Part shown: positions 1-7,438 of the stretch, one piece after another
Layout of the letters: every line of letters starts with the position of its first letter
Numbering within the stretch: the stretch's first letter is position 1
Source of the DNA: Metabacillus kandeliae
Lineage (GTDB): Bacteria > Bacillota > Bacilli > Bacillales > Bacillaceae
Direction: 5' to 3'
DNA: 64,000 nucleotides
Assembly (NCBI RefSeq): GCF_021166585.1
Contig: NZ_JAJOZE010000013.1
Coordinates: forward strand, 1-64,000
Notes under the pieces: model-generated
Seen by the model: the letters and a program-made list of their open reading frames with translations, nothing else
The model's database searches: none
What the model was told of the DNA's origin: nothing
Position numbers and translations under genes: made by a program

Positions 1-32
1 AAAGGAACCAGACGTACAGTCTGGTTCCTTTT
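1..32. terminator. Intrinsic terminator hairpin at left edge
   Basis: A perfect 13-bp inverted repeat (AAAGGAACCAGAC / GTCTGGTTCCTTT) closes a short GTACA loop and runs into TTTT. It probably ends transcription of a gene lying left of the window. Confidence 0.7.
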
Positions 33-53
33 CAGCATACTTTCCTCTAAAGG

Positions 54-82
54 AAAAAGGTCCGGCTCTATAGGCCAGACCT
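54..82 (-). terminator. degQ terminator
   Basis: Read on the minus strand, AGGTCTGGCC pairs imperfectly with GCCGGACCT and is followed by TTTTTCCTTT. It begins at the last base of the degQ stop region, so it is the natural degQ terminator. Confidence 0.6.
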
Positions 83-219
83 CATGAAACTCTGATGATA
101 TATTTATTGTATTTGTCGATACTGTTGTTTATTGAGCGCAGCGACTGTTTCGTTTCCTGGATCTCTTTTTCAAGGTTTTTCAGAAACTGAGTTAATTCCT
201 CAATCTTTTGCTGTTGCAC
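82..219 (-). CDS. degQ: DegQ, degradative enzyme regulatory peptide
   Basis: A 45-aa peptide read from the minus strand. It aligns along its whole length with B. subtilis DegQ (46 aa) as I remember it: an N-terminal LxKNLExEIxET heptad-like helix, then SLRSINNSIDKYNKY, and it ends in VS where DegQ ends in IS. DegQ stimulates phosphotransfer from phospho-DegS to DegU and so raises secreted protease and degradative enzyme synthesis. A GTG start at 217-219 lies 10 nt from AGGAG (230-234); an in-frame GTG at 226-228 is only 1 nt from it and is unlikely. A ComA-box-like sequence lies upstream, as in B. subtilis, and yuzC is nearby, also as in B. subtilis. Confidence 0.88.
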   Translation of the reverse strand: MQQQKIEELTQFLKNLEKEIQETKQSLRSINNSIDKYNKYIIRVS

Positions 220-348
220 CGCTTCCACACTCCTTTAATAAGATCGTCCTATTTATATGGCTAATGTCTTATCGATGATCTTATCTTTGTTACCTTAATA
301 GTAAAGGAAGCTGGAAGGAATTTCACCGAAAATAAGGCGAAATTCTTA

Positions 349-364
349 GTGCGTCATACCGCAA
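349..364 (-). promoter_or_regulatory. Candidate ComA box upstream of degQ
   Basis: On the minus strand the sequence reads TTGCGG-TATG-ACGCAC. The ComA recognition element is TTGCGG-N4-CCGCAA, so the left half is perfect and the right half matches 4 of 6 with the right spacing. It lies 130 bp upstream of the degQ start. Known biology: B. subtilis degQ is activated by ComA-P. The comQXPA genes would be outside the window, so this is inference. Confidence 0.45.
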
Positions 365-462
365 AGAGCGCAATAGTCCGATATGCGTGTTTTAGACTGC
401 GTTTCCTCTCCGTCAAAACTCCCAAATAACGACATGTTTCGATATTTTCAGATGCTTAAAGC

Positions 463-696
463 TTATTTTTTCAGGGAAAACAAAATTTTTTCTTTGAATA
501 GGACGTCTGCTTCAAGGAGGGCTGCTCTGTGGAGCTCTTCTCTTGATTCTTTTCTGCCTTTGTACTCAATCGTATAGTCCACTATTCCCTCGGAAGAATA
601 CATGCACTCCATTTTTGCTGAACAATTCCCATACTGTACCGAAAAAACCGCAACGAGGTGCTCGCCAAGCTCAAACAACGCTGGAACAGCAGCCAT
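463..696 (-). CDS. Small protein of unknown function
   Basis: A 77-aa protein that I do not recognise. The start is supported by a strong AAGGAGG 7 nt before ATG (694-696). It looks cytosolic, with mixed strand/helix character, two cysteines near residues 24 and 31, a charged stretch GRKESREELH and a hydrophobic-basic tail ending in KILFSLKK. It has no signal peptide or membrane segment. It sits between degQ and yuzC on the minus strand. Function unknown. Confidence 0.6.
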   Translation of the reverse strand: MAAVPALFELGEHLVAVFSVQYGNCSAKMECMYSSEGIVDYTIEYKGRKESREELHRAALLEADVLFKEKILFSLKK

Positions 697-846
697 GTCT
701 ACGCCTCCTTATCCCTGTTTATTTGGGAATATTCGGCATACTGTGACGAAATCCTGCTTCTTTCTTAAGGGGTCATCCTCTTCCTCACTTCGCATATGAA
801 TAAGAAGAGCGCGTCAGGCATCCTTATATACAAGGGGGGAAAAGAC

Positions 847-1170
847 ATGTTCCATTTGAACGGAAATTTCCCGCACAGGGCGCAGCCTTCGGTCTATCCG
901 CCTATCGTTACCGGAAGATTTATGTCATCAGCAAGAGGGATGAATGTACTCCTAGCTGATGCAGGCAAGCTTGGAGCAAGGATTGCCCAGTCGCCGGCTT
1001 TTGCAAGGCAGCTGATGATCGAGGCGCAGAGTGCACAGACTCCCCGTGTTTATAAGCTTCTTCAAAGTGCGGGCATTATAAGTAAAATGGAAGCAGTTTA
1101 TTCGCCTGACGGATTGCGGATTGCCTTTTCTTCTGATTGCTGCCGTCTGACGGTATTTTACAGCTGGTAG
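847..1170 (+). CDS. yuzC: YuzC-like protein of unknown function
   Basis: A 107-aa protein beginning MFHLNGNFPHRAQPSVYPPI. The start at 847 follows AAGGGGGG (832-839) at proper spacing; an upstream in-frame ATG at 796 has no ribosome site. The N-terminus is Pro/His/Asn-rich, and the rest resembles the short Bacillus YuzC proteins, which lie next to degQ in B. subtilis. The C-terminus has two adjacent cysteines (DCCRL). No enzymatic motif is visible. A bidirectional terminator follows directly. Identification rests on size and gene order as well as sequence. Confidence 0.55.
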   Translation: MFHLNGNFPHRAQPSVYPPIVTGRFMSSARGMNVLLADAGKLGARIAQSPAFARQLMIEAQSAQTPRVYKLLQSAGIISKMEAVYSPDGLRIAFSSDCCRLTVFYSW

Positions 1171-1173
1171 TTC

Positions 1174-1223
1174 TAACGCAAAAACCGCAGTCCCTTCATG
1201 AGGGATCTGCGGTTTTTGCGTTA
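1174..1223. terminator. Bidirectional terminator, yuzC / aldo-keto reductase
   Basis: A long perfect inverted repeat, TAACGCAAAAACCGCAG with its complement on the other side, around an inner TCCCTTCATGAGGGA hairpin. T-rich flanks on both strands let it serve the convergent genes. It includes the stop codon of the minus-strand gene. Confidence 0.85.
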
Positions 1224-2105
1224 GGCTACTTCATGGCCTCTGGAGGCTTCTAAAATTTTAAACCATTGTTCTCTGCTCAATGTGAGATCAAGCGCGTTAA
1301 CGGCTGCTTTCACTCTTTCAATTTTCCCTGATCCTGTTATCGGCATGATGCGGGCAGGATGCACGAGCAGCCACGCGTATAGAACTTCATCTATACCGCC
1401 GGCTCCAATTTGCTGTGCGGTCTCCTCAAGCACCTCTCTTAATCGGACAGCTTTATCGCCTTCTGCCTGAAAGATGCTGCCTCCGGCAAGCGGTGACCAG
1501 GCCATAGGAGGAATGCGCATTTCCTGGCATAAATCAAGTGTGCCATCTTCAACGTTTTCAAGCTGATAGGCAGACAGCTCGATTTGGTTTGTTACAAGCG
1601 GCATCTCTAAATAGGATTGAAGCATGCGAAATTGCGATGATTTAAAGTTAGATACACCAAAATGGCGGACCTTGCCTGATTTCTTTAAAGCTGTGAAGGC
1701 TTCTGCCACTGCTTCAGGGTCCATAAACGGATCCGGACGATGAATAAGCAGCAGGTCTATGTAATCAGTCTGAAGATTTTGAAGCGATTGTTCCGCCTGC
1801 TTGACGATATAATCCCTGCTTGTATTGTAATGCTTCACATCAGACTTTAAATTTATTCCGCACTTTGTCACAAGCTCCATCTGTTCTCTTAAAGAAGGCT
1901 CTAATGCGAGTGCTTTGCCGAAAAGCGCTTCACATGTATATCCCCCGTAAATATCTGCATGGTCAAAGGTTGTAAGGCCAAGGTCCATGCAATCTTTTAT
2001 CAATTTGAAGGTTTCCCCAGAGGATTGATTCCAATCGGCCAGACGCCATAGGCCATGAATAATCCTTGAAAAAGATAAATCTTCTGCCAGCTGTATTTTT
2101 TCCAT
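1221..2105 (-). CDS. Aldo/keto reductase (YcsN/YdhF type)
   Basis: A 294-aa NADPH-dependent oxidoreductase with the TIM-barrel aldo/keto reductase fold. The catalytic tetrad is complete: Asp48 and Tyr53 in FDHADIYGG, Lys81 in VTKCG and His122 in IHRPDP. The cofactor-binding GVSNF and ITGSGKIERV motifs are present. The closest family I recognise is the YdhF/YcsN group; the physiological substrate is unknown. ATG start with AAAGGAG 7 nt upstream. It is a monocistronic-looking gene between yuzC and pncB and is not part of that block in B. subtilis as I recall it. Confidence 0.88.
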   Translation of the reverse strand: MEKIQLAEDLSFSRIIHGLWRLADWNQSSGETFKLIKDCMDLGLTTFDHADIYGGYTCEALFGKALALEPSLREQMELVTKCGINLKSDVKHYNTSRDYIVKQAEQSLQNLQTDYIDLLLIHRPDPFMDPEAVAEAFTALKKSGKVRHFGVSNFKSSQFRMLQSYLEMPLVTNQIELSAYQLENVEDGTLDLCQEMRIPPMAWSPLAGGSIFQAEGDKAVRLREVLEETAQQIGAGGIDEVLYAWLLVHPARIMPITGSGKIERVKAAVNALDLTLSREQWFKILEASRGHEVA

Positions 2106-2187
2106 TGGTTCAGCTCCTTTCTCCCCTAATTTTAATATCCTTTTTCAAAAACACAAAAGTTAAGCATTAGGTCTTTAAGAAAATAGA

Positions 2188-3639
2188 TTAATAAGTCTTC
2201 TTAATGCTTTCAATTTGCTTCATCTTATTTTCCCAGCACGCTTCACTCAAATCAACTGGGTATTCTTCAGGATTGAGCGCACGCTTGTATTCATCCCATA
2301 TAAGCCCAAGATTGTCTTCTGCAAATGACTGAATTTCTTTAAGCGGAGGAGTATCATATACTTGCTTGCCGTTTTTGATCACTTCTATTTGAAGCTCCCT
2401 CGCTTCAAAATTCGTCACAAATTTGCTGATAAAGGTATGAACAGGATGGAACAGCTTCAGCTTTTCTTCTCCCTGAAGATTTTCACTTTCAAGTGCAATA
2501 TAATCTCCTTCTGAATGTCCGTTCTTCAGATTGATAATCCGGTAGAGCTTTTTTAAACCTGGTGTTGTGACCTTTTCAGGGTTTGAGGAGATTTTCATTG
2601 TATCTGCCATTTCACCTGCTTCGGTTTCAATGGAAACGAGCTTGTAGACGGCACCAAGAGCAGGCTGGTCGAAGGCCGTAATCAGCTTTGTTCCCACACC
2701 CCAAATATCTATTTTTGCTCCCTGGGCCTTTAGATGAAGAATGGTTCCTTCGTCAAGGTCACTTGAAGCAACAATTTTCGTGTCTTTAAATCCAGCTTCA
2801 TCAAGCATTTTTCTCGCTGCTTTTGAAAGATAGGCCAAATCGCCGCTATCAAGGCGAATCGCTTTGAAACGAATCCGATCTCCCATTTCTCTGGCGATTT
2901 TAATGGCATTTGGAACGCCTGATTTCAGCGTATCGTATGTATCAACGAGAAAAACGCAGTCTTGATGTGCTTCTGCATATTTTTTAAAAGCGGTATATTC
3001 ATCTCTATATGCCTGCACCATTGCATGGGCATGTGTTCCGGCCACAGGAAGACCAAACTTCATGCCTGCCCTGACATTGCTTGTCGCTTCAAAGCCTCCG
3101 ATATATGCTGCTCTGCTTCCCCAAAGGGCCGCATCCCATTCCTGCGCTCTGCGGGTTCCAAACTCAAGGAGATGGCAGCTTTCTGTCACATGCTTAATTC
3201 TCGACGCCTTTGTGGCAATGAGCGTTTGGTAATTGACAATATTTAATAAGGCGGTTTCAATCAGCTGCCCTTCCGCAAGCGGCGCCTCCACCCTGACCAG
3301 CGGCTCATTCCCGAAAACAAGCTCTCCTTCTCGTACAGATTTCACGGTTCCTGTAAAACGAAGATTCCGCAAAAAGCCCAGGAAGTCATCCTTATATCCA
3401 AGTTTTTCTTTTAAATAGACAAGGTCCTTTTCTGTAAAATGAAAGCGGGTCAAATACTCCAGCATTTTTTCAAGCCCGGCAAAGATCGCATAACCGTTTC
3501 CGAAAGGAATTTTTCTGAAAAACAGCTCAAACACTGCCCTCCGGTTATGAATGCCATCACGCCAATAAGTTTCAGCCATGTTAATTTGATACAAATCTGT
3601 ATGCAGCGCAAGGCCGTCCTTTTCAAAAAGCTCTTCCAC
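2188..3639 (-). CDS. pncB: Nicotinate phosphoribosyltransferase
   Basis: A 483-aa cytoplasmic enzyme that converts nicotinate plus PRPP (with ATP hydrolysis) into nicotinate mononucleotide for NAD salvage. Visible family motifs are LHTDLYQINM (12-21), LEFGTRRAQ (158-166), FEATSNVRAG (183-192), GTHAHAM (201-207, holding the phosphorylatable His) and LVDTYDT (231-237). Length fits the long bacterial class. The start is a GTG preceded by AGAGGTG. B. subtilis pncB (yueK) lies in the same neighbourhood. It is divergent from the HpaB-like gene across about 170 bp. Confidence 0.93.
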   Translation of the reverse strand: MEELFEKDGLALHTDLYQINMAETYWRDGIHNRRAVFELFFRKIPFGNGYAIFAGLEKMLEYLTRFHFTEKDLVYLKEKLGYKDDFLGFLRNLRFTGTVKSVREGELVFGNEPLVRVEAPLAEGQLIETALLNIVNYQTLIATKASRIKHVTESCHLLEFGTRRAQEWDAALWGSRAAYIGGFEATSNVRAGMKFGLPVAGTHAHAMVQAYRDEYTAFKKYAEAHQDCVFLVDTYDTLKSGVPNAIKIAREMGDRIRFKAIRLDSGDLAYLSKAARKMLDEAGFKDTKIVASSDLDEGTILHLKAQGAKIDIWGVGTKLITAFDQPALGAVYKLVSIETEAGEMADTMKISSNPEKVTTPGLKKLYRIINLKNGHSEGDYIALESENLQGEEKLKLFHPVHTFISKFVTNFEARELQIEVIKNGKQVYDTPPLKEIQSFAEDNLGLIWDEYKRALNPEEYPVDLSEACWENKMKQIESIKKTY

Positions 3640-3807
3640 GCTCTAAACACCTCTGCAAACGGAAAGTTTTCAGCTAATAAGCTGTTGTGACTATATTGCC
3701 CTAAAAACGGAATTACAATAGAAAAACGGCTGTTCCCCGCTTCCTCACTGCATGGCAGGACTTTGCATATAGTAACCCAGAGACATTTTTACCGGGGAGT
3801 GAACAGT

Positions 3808-5262
3808 TTGCCTGCCATTTCTGGAAAAGAATATATCAAGCGCATGAACCAAATGAATCCAGAGATTTGGATTAAAGGAGAAAGAGCAGCTATGCCGCTG
3901 TCTGAGCACCCTGCATACAGCGGAGCTATGAAAACAAAAGCGGGTTTATACGATTTGCAGCTGCATCCTGAGAAAATTGAAAAGATGACATTCGAAACAA
4001 AGCCAGGCCATTTAGCAGGCCTGTCCTATCTTCGTCCAGAGACAAAAGAGGATCTGGCGAAAAGAAGGGAAATGATGACAGAATGGGCGCTTGCAACGTG
4101 CGGGATGATGGGAAGAACGCCGGATTATATGAATACGGCTCTGATGTCTCTCGCAGCCAGCGCCGATCTGCTGAAAGACCAGGATGACGAATTTGCCAAA
4201 AACCTGGTCCGCTTTTATGAAAAGGCAAGAGATAGCGATCTTTCTTTTACTCATAGCTTTATGAACCCGCAGACAAACCGTTCTTCTTTTTATGACGAGG
4301 AGACGGATAAGCCGATTGCAGCCAAAATCATAAAAAAAACGTCTGAAGGGCTTGTTATTCAGGGGGCGCGCCTGCTCGCCACTCAAGGCGGCATGACGGA
4401 TGAAGTGCTGATTTTTCCATCTGCAGGTAAATTCACGGATGAAGAATATGCTTACGCCTTCAGCATTCCAAGCAATACAAAAGGCCTTTCGTTTATTTGC
4501 AGAGAGTCCTTTCATGAGGGAGATTCCCGCTTTAATTATCCACTTTCCTCCCGCTTTGATGAAATGGATGCTCTTCTTGTTTTTAATGAAGTGACTGTTC
4601 CATGGGAAAGAGTATTTTTTTATCACAGGCAGGATCTCGCACAGAAGCTTTTTCAGCAAAGCTGCTTTATTCCACAGGCACTTCACCAGACTGTGAACAG
4701 ACAGCTCGTTAAAAGCCAATTCCTTCTTGGACTGTCGCAGCTCCTGGTCCAAACCCTGAATGTGAGCGAGTATCAGCATATTCAATCAAAGATCAGCGAA
4801 GTGATTATTGGGGTAGAGTCTACACAGGCAATGCTTGAAAAGGCAGAAAACGATGCTGTACAGGATAATTGGGGGACGATGCGGCCAAGCACACATCCGC
4901 TCTATTCGGCGGTTTGCCAGTTTTCCTCTCTTTACCCGAGATACATTGAAATACTGCAGCTGATCGGGGCTGGCGGTTATATGAGCCTTCCCGGCGAGGA
5001 AGACTTCAGTTCCCCTGTTTCGGACTCCCTTGATGATTATCTGGCTTCAGCTGCCTATGATGCCCGCTCCAGAACAAAGATTTTCCGCCTTGCGTGGGAT
5101 ACAGCCATGAGCTCTTTCGGCACGCGCCAAACCCAATATGAACGGTTCTTTTTCGGTGATCCCGTCAGGCTCTCATCCAACCTTTACTGGAACTATCCGA
5201 GAGAAGAATATTTGAGCCGGGTGAAGCAATTTTTGAATCTTAAAGATCCCTTTTCTATGTAA
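3808..5262 (+). CDS. HpaB-type FAD-dependent aromatic monooxygenase (YoaI-like)
   Basis: A 484-aa homologue of the large oxygenase subunit of 4-hydroxyphenylacetate 3-monooxygenase (HpaB), close in length to B. subtilis YoaI. It starts MPAISGKEYIKRMNQ and has the acyl-CoA-dehydrogenase-like flavin fold, with conserved DLSFTHSFMNPQ and, near the C-terminus, LFGAGG-like IGAGGYMSLP. A TTG start (3808-3810) follows GGGGAG by 8 nt; an in-frame ATG at 3763 has no ribosome site. HpaB enzymes hydroxylate phenols with FADH2 supplied by a separate reductase (HpaC); none is encoded nearby. The substrate is unknown. Confidence 0.85.
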   Translation: MPAISGKEYIKRMNQMNPEIWIKGERAAMPLSEHPAYSGAMKTKAGLYDLQLHPEKIEKMTFETKPGHLAGLSYLRPETKEDLAKRREMMTEWALATCGMMGRTPDYMNTALMSLAASADLLKDQDDEFAKNLVRFYEKARDSDLSFTHSFMNPQTNRSSFYDEETDKPIAAKIIKKTSEGLVIQGARLLATQGGMTDEVLIFPSAGKFTDEEYAYAFSIPSNTKGLSFICRESFHEGDSRFNYPLSSRFDEMDALLVFNEVTVPWERVFFYHRQDLAQKLFQQSCFIPQALHQTVNRQLVKSQFLLGLSQLLVQTLNVSEYQHIQSKISEVIIGVESTQAMLEKAENDAVQDNWGTMRPSTHPLYSAVCQFSSLYPRYIEILQLIGAGGYMSLPGEEDFSSPVSDSLDDYLASAAYDARSRTKIFRLAWDTAMSSFGTRQTQYERFFFGDPVRLSSNLYWNYPREEYLSRVKQFLNLKDPFSM

Positions 5263-5325
5263 TTTAATAGTTCCGTTATGAATTGATGCAGCAGTTTAAG
5301 AGCTGCACCCGAAAGGAAGGATCCT

Positions 5326-5568
5326 ATGCCTTCTCAAATTAACATTATTAATTTCAAAGTGAACTCGATCAACAACAATGCCAATGTAGACTTTGGCAAC
5401 ATTACACAAAACAGCCATACAGCCAACTCGAAAAACGTCGGGCTCAATCTGTCATTCGGTGATTTATCAGTTAATTATTCTCTTATGAACAATTGCTATG
5501 CCGATCCTGATGTCAGCGATCAGGATCAGATTGAAAACCCTTCTTTCCCGGTTACAAAGCAGCTCTGA
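5326..5568 (+). CDS. GerPA/GerPF-family spore germination protein
   Basis: An 80-aa protein beginning MPSQINIINFKVNSINNNANVDFG, typical of the small GerPA/GerPF family (N-terminal hydrophobic strand, then Asn-rich NxxVDFGN). It shares SFGDLS, a SLM segment and a C-terminal DPDVSDQDQ with the paralogues at 5954 and 6211. The GerP proteins of Bacillus act in the spore coat and let germinants reach their receptors. The start is well placed after GAAAGGAAGG. First gene of a sporulation islet just downstream of the monooxygenase. Confidence 0.82.
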   Translation: MPSQINIINFKVNSINNNANVDFGNITQNSHTANSKNVGLNLSFGDLSVNYSLMNNCYADPDVSDQDQIENPSFPVTKQL

Positions 5569-5576
5569 AAAGCAAA

Positions 5577-5604
5577 TCAGCCTTCAGAAAAGTCTGAAGG
5601 CTGA
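5577..5604 (-). terminator. Terminator of the minus-strand gerPF-like gene
   Basis: The inverted repeat TCAGCCTTCAGA / TCTGAAGGCTGA has a 4-nt loop. On the minus strand it is followed by TTTGCTTTTC, and it lies 2 nt past the stop codon of the gene at 5607. Confidence 0.7.
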
Positions 5605-5606
5605 CG

Positions 5607-5825
5607 TCAGGCATTGTATGAAATGCTTTGGCCGCTGATGCTTGTGCTTTTATAAGTCTCTGCGCTCTTTTCATTGTACATCCGGATTCTGTCCCCTGAC
5701 ACACTGGAACCTGAGCCGTAATGGTTTTTTTCTGCGGATTTCGGCGAAATCGAGAATACATCACCGACTGTGAATGCACCAAATCGGAGCCTTTCCACCT
5801 CAATAGGGCCAGTGATAGCCGGCAT
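5607..5825 (-). CDS. yueG: GerPF-like spore germination protein (YueG-like)
   Basis: A 72-aa GerPA/GerPF-family protein starting MPAITGPIEVERLRFGAFTVGD. The central VFSISPKSAEKNHYGSGS closely resembles GerPF (ISPKS followed by GSGS). The start at 5823-5825 follows AGGAGG by 7 nt; upstream ATGs do not. B. subtilis has a comparable small gene, yueG, close to yueF. It is transcribed divergently from the tandem pair at 5954/6211, and both directions have a sigma-K-like promoter. Likely made in the mother cell late in sporulation (inference). Confidence 0.8.
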   Translation of the reverse strand: MPAITGPIEVERLRFGAFTVGDVFSISPKSAEKNHYGSGSSVSGDRIRMYNEKSAETYKSTSISGQSISYNA

Positions 5826-5844
5826 ATGCCCACCTCCTCTTGAA

Positions 5845-5871
5845 CAATGTATGGCTTTCCCTGTCATTTGT
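5845..5871 (-). promoter_or_regulatory. Sigma-K-like promoter for the yueG-like gene
   Basis: Minus strand: an AC (-35) at 5870-5871, 16 nt, then CATACATTG (5845-5853) against the sigma-K -10 consensus CATANNNTA, matching all but the last fixed base. It lies just upstream of the gene's ribosome site. Prediction only. Confidence 0.4.
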
Positions 5872-5887
5872 TTCATTCTTTTTATGA

Positions 5888-5915
5888 ACGGTTAGGCTTA
5901 TCCCCGCATATGATA
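5888..5915 (+). promoter_or_regulatory. Sigma-K-like promoter for the tandem gerP-like genes
   Basis: AC (5888-5889), 17 nt, then CATATGATA (5907-5915), a full match to the sigma-K -10 pattern CATANNNTA. It lies 38 bp before the start of the gene at 5954. The B. subtilis gerP operon is known to depend on sigma-K. Confidence 0.5.
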
Positions 5916-5953
5916 GGCGTGAAGCACGCATTACAAAAAGAGGGTGAAGGAAC

Positions 5954-6196
5954 ATGCCGACTGTGATCAACCTTTTCAGCATCAGGGTGAACAGCATATC
6001 CAATAACGGCTCTGTAAATATCGGCGAAGCAATGCACAACAGCCATGTGTCCAGCTCAAAGGCAACCGGAAGCAATACGTCTTTCGGCGACCTTTCTCCG
6101 ACTGAATCGCTGATGGAAAATATTTACATCGATCCGGATACGAACGATCAGGCGAATATCGGAAACCTTGATGAAGTTGTAACAACTCAAACTTAA
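5954..6196 (+). CDS. GerPA/GerPF-family spore germination protein, paralogue 2
   Basis: An 80-aa protein starting MPTVINLFSIRVNSISNNGSVN, with SFGDLSP, SLMENIYIDPD and a polar C-terminus. It has the same layout as the genes at 5326 and 6211, so the three are clear recent paralogues. It probably localises to the spore coat. The ribosome site GGGTGAAGG precedes ATG. Only 14 bp separate its stop from the next paralogue, so the pair is cotranscribed, probably from the sigma-K-like promoter just upstream. Confidence 0.82.
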   Translation: MPTVINLFSIRVNSISNNGSVNIGEAMHNSHVSSSKATGSNTSFGDLSPTESLMENIYIDPDTNDQANIGNLDEVVTTQT

Positions 6197-6210
6197 AGGG
6201 GAACAACCAG

Positions 6211-6453
6211 ATGCCCTATCAAATTAATGTGTTTAATATCAAAGTCAATGCCATCACGCAAAACGCGAGCGTTGACTTTGGCAACACTTCGCATAACAGC
6301 CATACCTCCAATTTTAAAATTACCGGCTCCAATGCTTCTCTCGGAGATCTATCACCAAGCTTTTCTTTAATGGGGAATGGCTTTTTGGATCCTGATATTA
6401 CGGATCAGGATCAGATTCTTGATCCGGCTAACGCCTTTACGGCCCAATTTTAA
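6211..6453 (+). CDS. GerPA/GerPF-family spore germination protein, paralogue 3
   Basis: An 80-aa protein starting MPYQINVFNIKVNAITQNAS, with VDFGNTSHNSHTSN and DPDITDQDQILDP. It is more similar to the protein encoded at 5326 (VDFGNxxxNSHT, DQDQI) than to its immediate neighbour. AAAGGGGAAC precedes ATG. It is followed after 17 bp by the Hsp20-like gene, so 5954-7424 reads as one operon. Confidence 0.82.
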   Translation: MPYQINVFNIKVNAITQNASVDFGNTSHNSHTSNFKITGSNASLGDLSPSFSLMGNGFLDPDITDQDQILDPANAFTAQF

Positions 6454-6470
6454 TAACAGGGGGCGCTTCC

Positions 6471-6947
6471 ATGGACGTGGAAAAAATCAAAAAATGGCTC
6501 GCTTTGACGGAAAAATATCAGCAAAACGATTTTTGGGATTCCATTTTTGATGAAAATACCCTTACGCGAAGCAGCAATGCTGCCTCTCCAAAACAGGACA
6601 GCGCTCCTTTTCCAAAGTGCGATATTTTTCAAAACGAGACATCGGTAGTGGTCATGGTTGAGCTTCCTGGCATTAGAAAAGAAAACCTGATTACTGCCCT
6701 TGATCCTGCCGGGGAAGTATTGAAGGTAAAAGGAATGCTTTCCCCGCCGTTTCCATTCCAATCTATCGTTTCCTCCGAAAGATATTACGGAGAATTCATG
6801 CGGGCCATCAAGCTGCCGTATCCTGCAGTAAAAGAATCTGTCAGAAGCTTTATTCAGGACGGCCTCCTGCAAATCACATATGAAAAGCGTCTGGACCAGC
6901 CTGCTGTATCCTTTGAAGCTGATGATACGAATATTTCCCCTTCTTAA
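6471..6947 (+). CDS. Hsp20/alpha-crystallin-like protein, probably spore-associated
   Basis: A 158-aa protein. After a Lys/Gln/Ser-rich N-terminus of about 55 residues, an alpha-crystallin domain is recognisable: CDIFQNETSVVVMVELPGIRK (about 49-69), LKVKGM (about 83-88), YYGEFMRAIKLP (about 104-115) and a final strand LLQITYEK. Most small heat shock proteins also have an IXI tail motif, which I do not see. B. subtilis has Hsp20-like coat proteins (CotM, CotP), so a coat role is plausible here between gerP-like genes. GGGGGCG precedes ATG. Confidence 0.72.
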   Translation: MDVEKIKKWLALTEKYQQNDFWDSIFDENTLTRSSNAASPKQDSAPFPKCDIFQNETSVVVMVELPGIRKENLITALDPAGEVLKVKGMLSPPFPFQSIVSSERYYGEFMRAIKLPYPAVKESVRSFIQDGLLQITYEKRLDQPAVSFEADDTNISPS

Positions 6948-6980
6948 CCGCATACACTTTACTAATCTATAGAAGCCTGC

Positions 6981-7424
6981 GTGGGATCGGCGATGTTTTT
7001 CAAAAAACGGAAAAAACACACACAAGAAACGTCAGGGTTAAAGGAACAAATAGCCAAGCTTGAAAAAACGGTCCACATTCTTGAAAAGCAGCTGTCCGCA
7101 TTTATGAAGATACAGGAAATACAAAGGCAGCGCCCTGAATCCATTTCTAAGGAAATTCACCACATTCATAAGGAAACGGAAAATGAAACACTGCCAATGG
7201 TGTATGTTGAAAAAATCCATATTGAAACGCTTCACATGAAAGAGCTGGATCTCTCCAACAACCTTGGCCAGCTTGGAGTGAAGGATTTAACAGGTCAGCT
7301 GTTTATCGGGACCACCTATGGGAAAGAACATCAGGTCAGCAAGAAAATCAGCGAATCAGAAGATGGACCAAAAATCAACTATTCTTCAAAGACGGAAAAA
7401 GGCCCCGTTTCAGATGAAACGTGA
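6981..7424 (+). CDS. GerPC-like spore germination protein
   Basis: About 147 aa. A basic N-terminus (FFKKRKKHTQ) leads into a coiled coil at about residues 20-45 (LKEQIAKLEKTVHILEKQL). The C-terminal part has YVEKIHIETLHMKELDLSNNL and LTGQLFIGT, which match the C-terminal pattern of GerPC. It is shorter than GerPC (about 200 aa). The start is uncertain: the GTG at 6981 or the ATG at 6993 are both possible and neither has a strong ribosome site. Last gene of the gerP-like operon, ending in a terminator. Confidence 0.65.
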   Translation: MGSAMFFKKRKKHTQETSGLKEQIAKLEKTVHILEKQLSAFMKIQEIQRQRPESISKEIHHIHKETENETLPMVYVEKIHIETLHMKELDLSNNLGQLGVKDLTGQLFIGTTYGKEHQVSKKISESEDGPKINYSSKTEKGPVSDET

Positions 7425-7432
7425 CCTTTTTT
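7396..7432 (+). terminator. Terminator of the gerP-like operon
   Basis: AAAAAGG..CGTTTC-agat-GAAACG..CCTTTTTT, overlapping the stop codon at 7422-7424, followed by TTGTTTT. Confidence 0.7.
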
Positions 7433-7438
7433 GTTTTA

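Noticed and set aside
4012-4785. 257-codon open frame on the minus strand
   Set aside because: It lies entirely inside the HpaB-like gene, in an antisense frame, with no ribosome site and no recognisable domain.
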